Shown here: positions 1 through 5,261 of the stretch, one piece after another
Position numbering within the stretch: the first letter of the stretch is position 1
Layout of the letters: each line of letters begins with the position of its first letter
Assembly (NCBI GenBank): GCA_015494005.1
Contig: WGCB01000036.1
Location: 1 to 5,261 of the forward strand
Length of the DNA: 5,261 nucleotides
Reading direction: 5' to 3'
Source: Caldilineaceae bacterium
GTDB taxonomy: Bacteria > Chloroflexota > Anaerolineae > Caldilineales > Caldilineaceae
Position numbers and translations under genes: made by a program
The notes under the pieces: generated by a model
What the model saw: only the letters and a program-made list of their open reading frames with translations
Told to the model about the DNA's origin: nothing
The model's database searches: none

Positions 1-1684
1 GGTCTGTACCGACCGCAGCCCAGAGGGTCACGTTGGGCTCCCAACTACAGGCCGGGCTGGCCCCGTCCTCCCGCAGGAGGGTGGCGGTCAGGTTGGCGAA
101 GCTGGCCTGGGCCGGGTCCGCGCCGCCGTGGGGCCAGAGGATGCCGATGCGGGCTTCCACTTGGCGGGGGGCCAGGTCCGTGCGCACCCGGGGCGGTTCG
201 CTGGCCTGGCTGACCCGCTGCATGGTTTCGCTGGCACAGGTGCGATCCAGCCAGACATCCAGGAAGTCCTGGGAGGGGTTCACGATGTAGATCTTGCTCT
301 GGAGGAGGGCCAGGCTGCGGCCGGAATCCTGGGCGGCCTGCTGGCTCACCCGCACCCGGCCGCGGAAGGAAGGATCCGAGCCCTTGAGCACCGTGAGGTA
401 CTGGCTGGTGCTGTCCAGAACGAAAAGGTGATCCGTGACAGGGTTGTAGGCCAGGCTGCTGGGCATGAGATCCAACTGCCAGGTGTTGGCCAGGGTCCAG
501 GTGCTCACGTCCACAGCCACCACCTTGAGATCCGCGGCACTGGAGATGAAGAGGGTGCCGGACTGGACGTCCACGGCCATGCCTGTCACATCGTTGACCG
601 GCAGCAGGAGCTGTTCCTGGCGCCGGCCAAAGCCATCCACCACGCTGAGGTAGCCGGCCGCGTGGGCGATGAAGGCTCGGCCGCCCACCACCGCCAGCTG
701 CCGGGGATCCGGCCCGATGCTCAGGGTGGAGAGGACCTTGCCGCTGTTCAGGTCCACCACGCTCACCGCACCCATCTGGGGGTGGAGGACGAACGCTCGG
801 CCCTGGGTCACTGCCACGGGGCCCGGCGCCGCGGGCAGCTCGATCTGGCTCTTCACCGCGCCCTGACGGCTGGTGACGATGAGCCGCTCTTTGACCGGAT
901 CCGAGATGTACAGGGCATCCATGGTGGCTGTCACCCCGTCGATCTCCTTGGCCGTGGTGCGGCTGGAGCCCAGCATCACGTCCATGCCGCTGTCCACCAC
1001 CATCAGGGTGTTCAGGTTGGCCAGGGCCACGTAGACCCGGTCCCCGGAGGCGGCGATAGACTGGGGGCGCCCGCCCACGTTGACGCTGCGCAGCTTGTTG
1101 GGCGCGCAGAGAGGTTGGAGGGAGACCGGGTCGGTCCCGGGGTTGGTCGTCTGGCCGCTATCCCCAGCGACGGGACGGGTGGGGCCCAAGGGTTTGGGGT
1201 CCTCGTTGGGGCGAGGCAGCCGGTTCACGTCGTTGGCCGGGGCCGCAGGGCTGCTCTGGGCCGCAACGGACGGCGAGCTGGCGGCAGGGGCGGCAGCCTG
1301 GTTGGGACGGTAGGCTACAGGCTGGGACGGTCCCGAGGATTCGGCGGAGGACGCCGCGGCCTGGGAAACGGGCTGGTAGACGGACAGGGCGGTGAGGGGA
1401 ACACTGGGCAGGGTCAGCTCGGCGAAGACCCAGCCGCTGTCGCCGTCGGCAGACTCGATGCGGAGCCAGGTGCCTTCGCCGTTGCGTCCCAGCACGGTGA
1501 CCCGTTCGCCCTTGGCGACCTGACCCACTACTGGGGCGTTGGTGCTGGGCGCAGCTCGCACGTTCAATGTGGGCACGGCCACCACCGCGAAAGGCGGGGC
1601 TGGCGCTGCCTGCACTGGCTGGGCCGGGCCCATCGGGGAAAGCAGCAGGCCTAGGGCAAAAAGAACGGTGAAAATGGCTCGCAT
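1..1684 (-). CDS. Secreted SH3b-domain and seven-bladed beta-propeller protein (3' end outside window)
   Basis: I translated this frame by hand: 561 codons from the ATG at 1684 run open to the window edge, so the C-terminus is missing. Residues 1-26 form a signal peptide (MRA, a hydrophobic stretch, cleavage near VQA|AP). Residues about 33-92 form a bacterial SH3 (SH3b) domain with the typical LNVRAAPS start, GQVAKGERV centre and GWV end. Residues about 104-192 are an Ala/Ser/Pro-rich linker. Residues about 198-480 contain seven repeats of the YVTN/NHL-like beta-propeller type, such as GRPQSIAASGDRVYVA and PRQLAVVGGRAFIAHAAG. The remaining 80 residues (RVRTDLAPRQVEARIGILWP and onward) begin a further domain that I do not recognise. 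SH3b domains commonly bind peptidoglycan or wall material and propellers bind ligands or proteins, so an extracytoplasmic surface role is inferred; no enzymatic residues are evident. The start is supported by GGAGGA six bases upstream. It lies 63 bases after the 1050-aa gene and is probably cotranscribed with it. Confidence 0.9.
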   Translation of the reverse strand, partial: MRAIFTVLFALGLLLSPMGPAQPVQAAPAPPFAVVAVPTLNVRAAPSTNAPVVGQVAKGERVTVLGRNGEGTWLRIESADGDSGWVFAELTLPSVPLTALSVYQPVSQAAASSAESSGPSQPVAYRPNQAAAPAASSPSVAAQSSPAAPANDVNRLPRPNEDPKPLGPTRPVAGDSGQTTNPGTDPVSLQPLCAPNKLRSVNVGGRPQSIAASGDRVYVALANLNTLMVVDSGMDVMLGSSRTTAKEIDGVTATMDALYISDPVKERLIVTSRQGAVKSQIELPAAPGPVAVTQGRAFVLHPQMGAVSVVDLNSGKVLSTLSIGPDPRQLAVVGGRAFIAHAAGYLSVVDGFGRRQEQLLLPVNDVTGMAVDVQSGTLFISSAADLKVVAVDVSTWTLANTWQLDLMPSSLAYNPVTDHLFVLDSTSQYLTVLKGSDPSFRGRVRVSQQAAQDSGRSLALLQSKIYIVNPSQDFLDVWLDRTCASETMQRVSQASEPPRVRTDLAPRQVEARIGILWPHGGADPAQASFANLTATLLREDGASPACSWEPNVTLWAAVGTD

Positions 1685-4600
1685 GGTGTTTCCTCCAACA
1701 CGGAATCGGTCTGAAAAACTCGGATGCCAGCCCAGGGCAGGAAAGGCCTAGGGCTGGGAAGATGGCGGGGCAGTCACCCGCTGGAAGGTGATAAGGTAGA
1801 CCACGTGCAGCCGCCCATGGGGCAGGCCCATCCCAGTGACCTTGTCGCTGAGGCCGGGCATGCGCACGTAGTAGCTGCCCACGTCCCCGTACATGGGGAA
1901 GTTGGCCGCGTACTCCGGCGCTGGCTTGTCTTCGGTGGTGATGGTGGTGGAGCCGTCTGGCCAGCCCACGATCACATCCTCGCCGACCAGGCGCTGGCCG
2001 TTCTCGTCCAACACTTCCACGTAGATGTGGTGGCGGCCGCCCCCTTCCCGGGGATCCTGGAACTCCGCCTGGATCACCTTCCAGTAGCTCTGACCCGGCT
2101 TCACGGCTGCCGGGACAACCTGGATGCCCAACTTGTCCAACCGCTCGTCCCACTGGGGTGGCTGGTAGGCCTGCGGCGAGGGACCGGCAACAGGGGGGCG
2201 GCTGTCATAGGCCAGGAGCACCCGATTGTACCGGTCCACCAGCTGGACCAGCCAGCGATCCCGGCCCAGGGGACGGGGCAGGCGCTGGGTGAAGATGGTC
2301 TCGGGCGAGAGCTGGACAGCCTGGCTGAAGATCAGTTCGCCGTTCACCCGGACCAGCAGCCGGTTGCCGGGCTGAGCACTACCCGGGCCGGTGACAGCCA
2401 AGCGCAGTTCGGTTTCGTTGCCGGCTGGGAGCAGGGCCAGAGCCGCGTTGGCGTTGGCGGCCACGAACTCCCCCAACCCAGGCACGGTGTACCACTGTTC
2501 CGTCCAGCGGATGGTCTGGCGAGGCGTCAGGCGCAAGGGGCGATCGAAGTTGAGGCTGGGACCGCCCCACAGCTCAAAGTAGCGCCGGGAGTCACCGTCG
2601 GACCAGAGGGACGGATCGAGGCTGGGGCCGAAGAAGGTCTTCACGCCGGGGACCAGCCGATGGGGAAAGCTGCGGATCACGGCCAGGTCACCGTCAGGAT
2701 CCACCAGGCCGGCTGCGCTGCTCTGGGCGCCCTCGGTGGCAAAGAAGCTCAGGTAGCTGGGCCAGTTCCCCAGGCCCCGCAGATCTTCACCGCCTCCCGC
2801 TGGCCAGTCCAAGATCGCCCCTTGGGGGTAGCGATCCGTGTCGCCGCTGCTGTGGACAGACACCTGCTCCGCCGGCCAGACCAGCCGCATCTCTGGCGAG
2901 ACGGTGTTGCCCTGGCCTGGAGCCAACATGGCATTGTTCCAGAAATGCACCTCCGCTTCCTCGGCCCCGGTGTTGTTCAGCTGGATGGTCACGGCGAAGA
3001 AGCGCTGATCAGCGCTCAAGCTGATCTGGATTGTCGCCTCCAGCCCATCGCCCACGGCGCGCTTCAGGTGGACAGAGGCCGAACGCTCCTCCGCCACGGT
3101 CTCCACATCCCAGGCCTGGTACTCATACAGGCCGTGGTCCGGCAGGGGCAGGGACCATTCCATGCCTCCCAGGGCCAGCCACCATCCCCGCACGCCCCAG
3201 GGCGTCGGCTTGACTACTGAGTTGAAGTACAGGATGTCCCGTCCTGTGAGTTTGTCGATCCAGCGGTAGATCCGTCCGCCCAGCTCGGGCAGGATGACCA
3301 GGCGCAGGTAGTCGTTCTCCAGTTCGATGGTGCGGTAGGTGCGCGGCTGGGGCGGCCCAACCCGGTCCTGGTCCAGGCGCGGGGCTGGCCAGATGGGATC
3401 CTGGGGCGTGGAAGAGAGCAATGCCTGCTCGAAGCCGTAGGTGGGCAGGGTGACGCTCCCTTCCCGCAGAGTCACATCCCCGTGAGAGAGGACCTGGGGA
3501 GCAGACGCAGTGGGTTCAGCGCCGGACGCCCCTTCCACGGGAGAAACCGCAGACGCATCCGGGCTGGAGCCATCCTGGCCGGGATCGTCCTGCTCCGGGG
3601 CATCCAGCTGGGTGCTGTTCGGCTGTAGAAGCTCCTGGCCGGCGGCATCCACATTGCCCGCATCCGCGGTCTGCACCTCGCTGCCGTAGTAGCCCGGATA
3701 GGATGGAAAGCCAGGAGTGGGAACAGGAGTCGGGAAGGGTGCTGGGAAAGGATCCGGCGTGGCTGTAGGGAAGGCCGGGACCGTGGACTCCGGGGTCGGG
3801 GCACCTGTGGACTGAGCGGCCAGTTGCTTCACCGCCTGGACCACCGCCCGAGGACGGCCAGCGGCGGGCAACCAGGCCTGATCCTCCCAGACGCTGCTGT
3901 ATCCCCCGGCATCCATGTTCACCAGCAGCCAGGGCATGAAGGCGAAGTAGTAGTCCGGCGCTTCGGTGGCCATGAAGCGGTAGGCATCCACGGTGCGCTG
4001 GGCCACCAGCTGCTCGGTGACCGGCGGCAGGCCGGGCTCCTCGACGTCCCCGATGACGGTCCCGCCTTCCGTGCTGATGATGGGCAGGGAAAGACCCACC
4101 TGGTCCACCAAGATCTGGTGATAGACCTCGAACCGGCGGAAGCCTCGAGGGTCATCCAGGGGACGGTTGCCGGTGTAGTTCTGCACGGGCAACCAGGCCT
4201 GTTCCAGGAGATCCAGCCGACCTCGATTGCGCAGTTCGGCCAGGAAGTCGCGCAGGAAACGCGTGTCCTCCACCGTCCCGTTGGGAGAGAGGGAAGGCAG
4301 CCCTGGGTATCCTCCCGCGTCCTGGATCGTCTGGGCGGCCTGGATCCACTGCTGGACCAGGCGCGCCACGTCGATAGCCTCCCCGGTCCGCCAGCCACCA
4401 TCCAGTCCAGCCACGTTGGGATTGGTGTAGAGCTCGTAGTAGTGGACCCCTGCGGCGACCCCCGCGGGCACCAGAGAGGCCAGGTGCTGGTAGGGATCGT
4501 TGTACATCTTGTAGATCCGCAACACCGGTTCGATGCCCCGTTGACGCAACTGGCCCAGGAGATAGACATGCTCCAGGGTGGGCTGATCCCCCTGCATGAT

Positions 4601-5261
4601 CTTCAGCCAGCGCAGGTCCATGGCATCTACCTCGCGCAGGTAGCGATCCACCACGTCCTGGGGTTGGGTCACCAAGGTGGGCGCCCAGTGCACCCCCCAG
4701 CCGTTGTCCTGGCGGGGACGGGGATACCTGGCAAGAGAGGAGGCCCCGACTGGATCCGGGTTTTGGGCCATGGCGGCGCCAGGCGCCAGGGTCAACGCCA
4801 GGAGCAGGACCGACGCCGCTATCCACAGGACAGGGCCTCTCGAGCTGTTGCGTTTCGGCTTGGGACAAGGGGAGCACCGCATGGATGCAGATGAGCTCAT
4901 GGGACAGACAACCTCCGTTCGCAGTATAGGAGGTTGAACAGCCCAATTTGGTCTGCCAGCGGTACGGGTTGCGTATGCGAGTGGGGTTACGGAGGTGTTA
5001 CGGAGATCCAGCCGAAGGATGCCGGCGCCGCCAAAACGTTGCGGTCCCCGGCGGCAGGGAGAGTTCCCACCACCGGGGACCGCAACACACTGCTTGCCCT
5101 ATGCGGCGCTGGCAACACTATCGAACCAGGTTGACCAGCTCCTCCAGCATGCGGTCGCTGGTGGTGACCACCCGGCTGTTGGCCTGGAAGCCTCGCTGGG
5201 CTCGAATCATCTCACTGAATTCCAGGGTCAGATCCACGTTGCTCATCTCCAGGAAGCCCGC

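Overview
This is a GC-rich bacterial window in which all recognisable genes lie on the minus strand. From high to low coordinates they are: the last 47 codons of a flagellar hook protein (FlgE type); a 217-base intergenic region with a strong terminator-like hairpin and several candidate control elements; a 1050-residue secreted multidomain protein; and the first 561 codons of a second secreted protein, whose 3' end lies outside the window. The long plus-strand open frames are antisense shadows of these genes and carry no recognisable domains.

The organism is probably a Chloroflexota bacterium, perhaps from the Caldilinea/Litorilinea side of the phylum. This is inferred from family resemblance: GC-rich secreted proteins with Pro/Thr/Ala linkers, a glycosidase-like barrel fused to a DUF5107-type mutarotase-fold domain, and an SH3b plus beta-propeller partner. 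No marker gene in the window proves it. The hook-protein tail shows that the genome encodes at least part of a flagellum.

The flagellar gene appears to end its own transcription unit at a hairpin with a 14-bp stem (5038-5086), followed by a short T run. The 1050-aa gene and the SH3b/propeller gene follow on the same strand, 63 bases apart, each with its own Shine-Dalgarno sequence, and probably form a two-gene operon. Both products carry signal peptides. The first looks like a carbohydrate-active or carbohydrate-binding protein, and the second like a wall- or surface-associated propeller protein. No shared pathway can be proved from the sequence.

Three points deserve a second look. The Shine-Dalgarno of the 1050-aa gene sits in one arm of a perfect 8-bp inverted repeat that would hide it, whereas that of the downstream gene sits in a hairpin loop. 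The glycosidase-like barrel has Thr-Asn where clan GH-A enzymes have the acid/base Asn-Glu pair, while the putative nucleophile Glu is kept. A 9-bp direct repeat with an 11-bp period lies upstream of the operon and resembles the geometry of OmpR/PhoB-type regulator sites.
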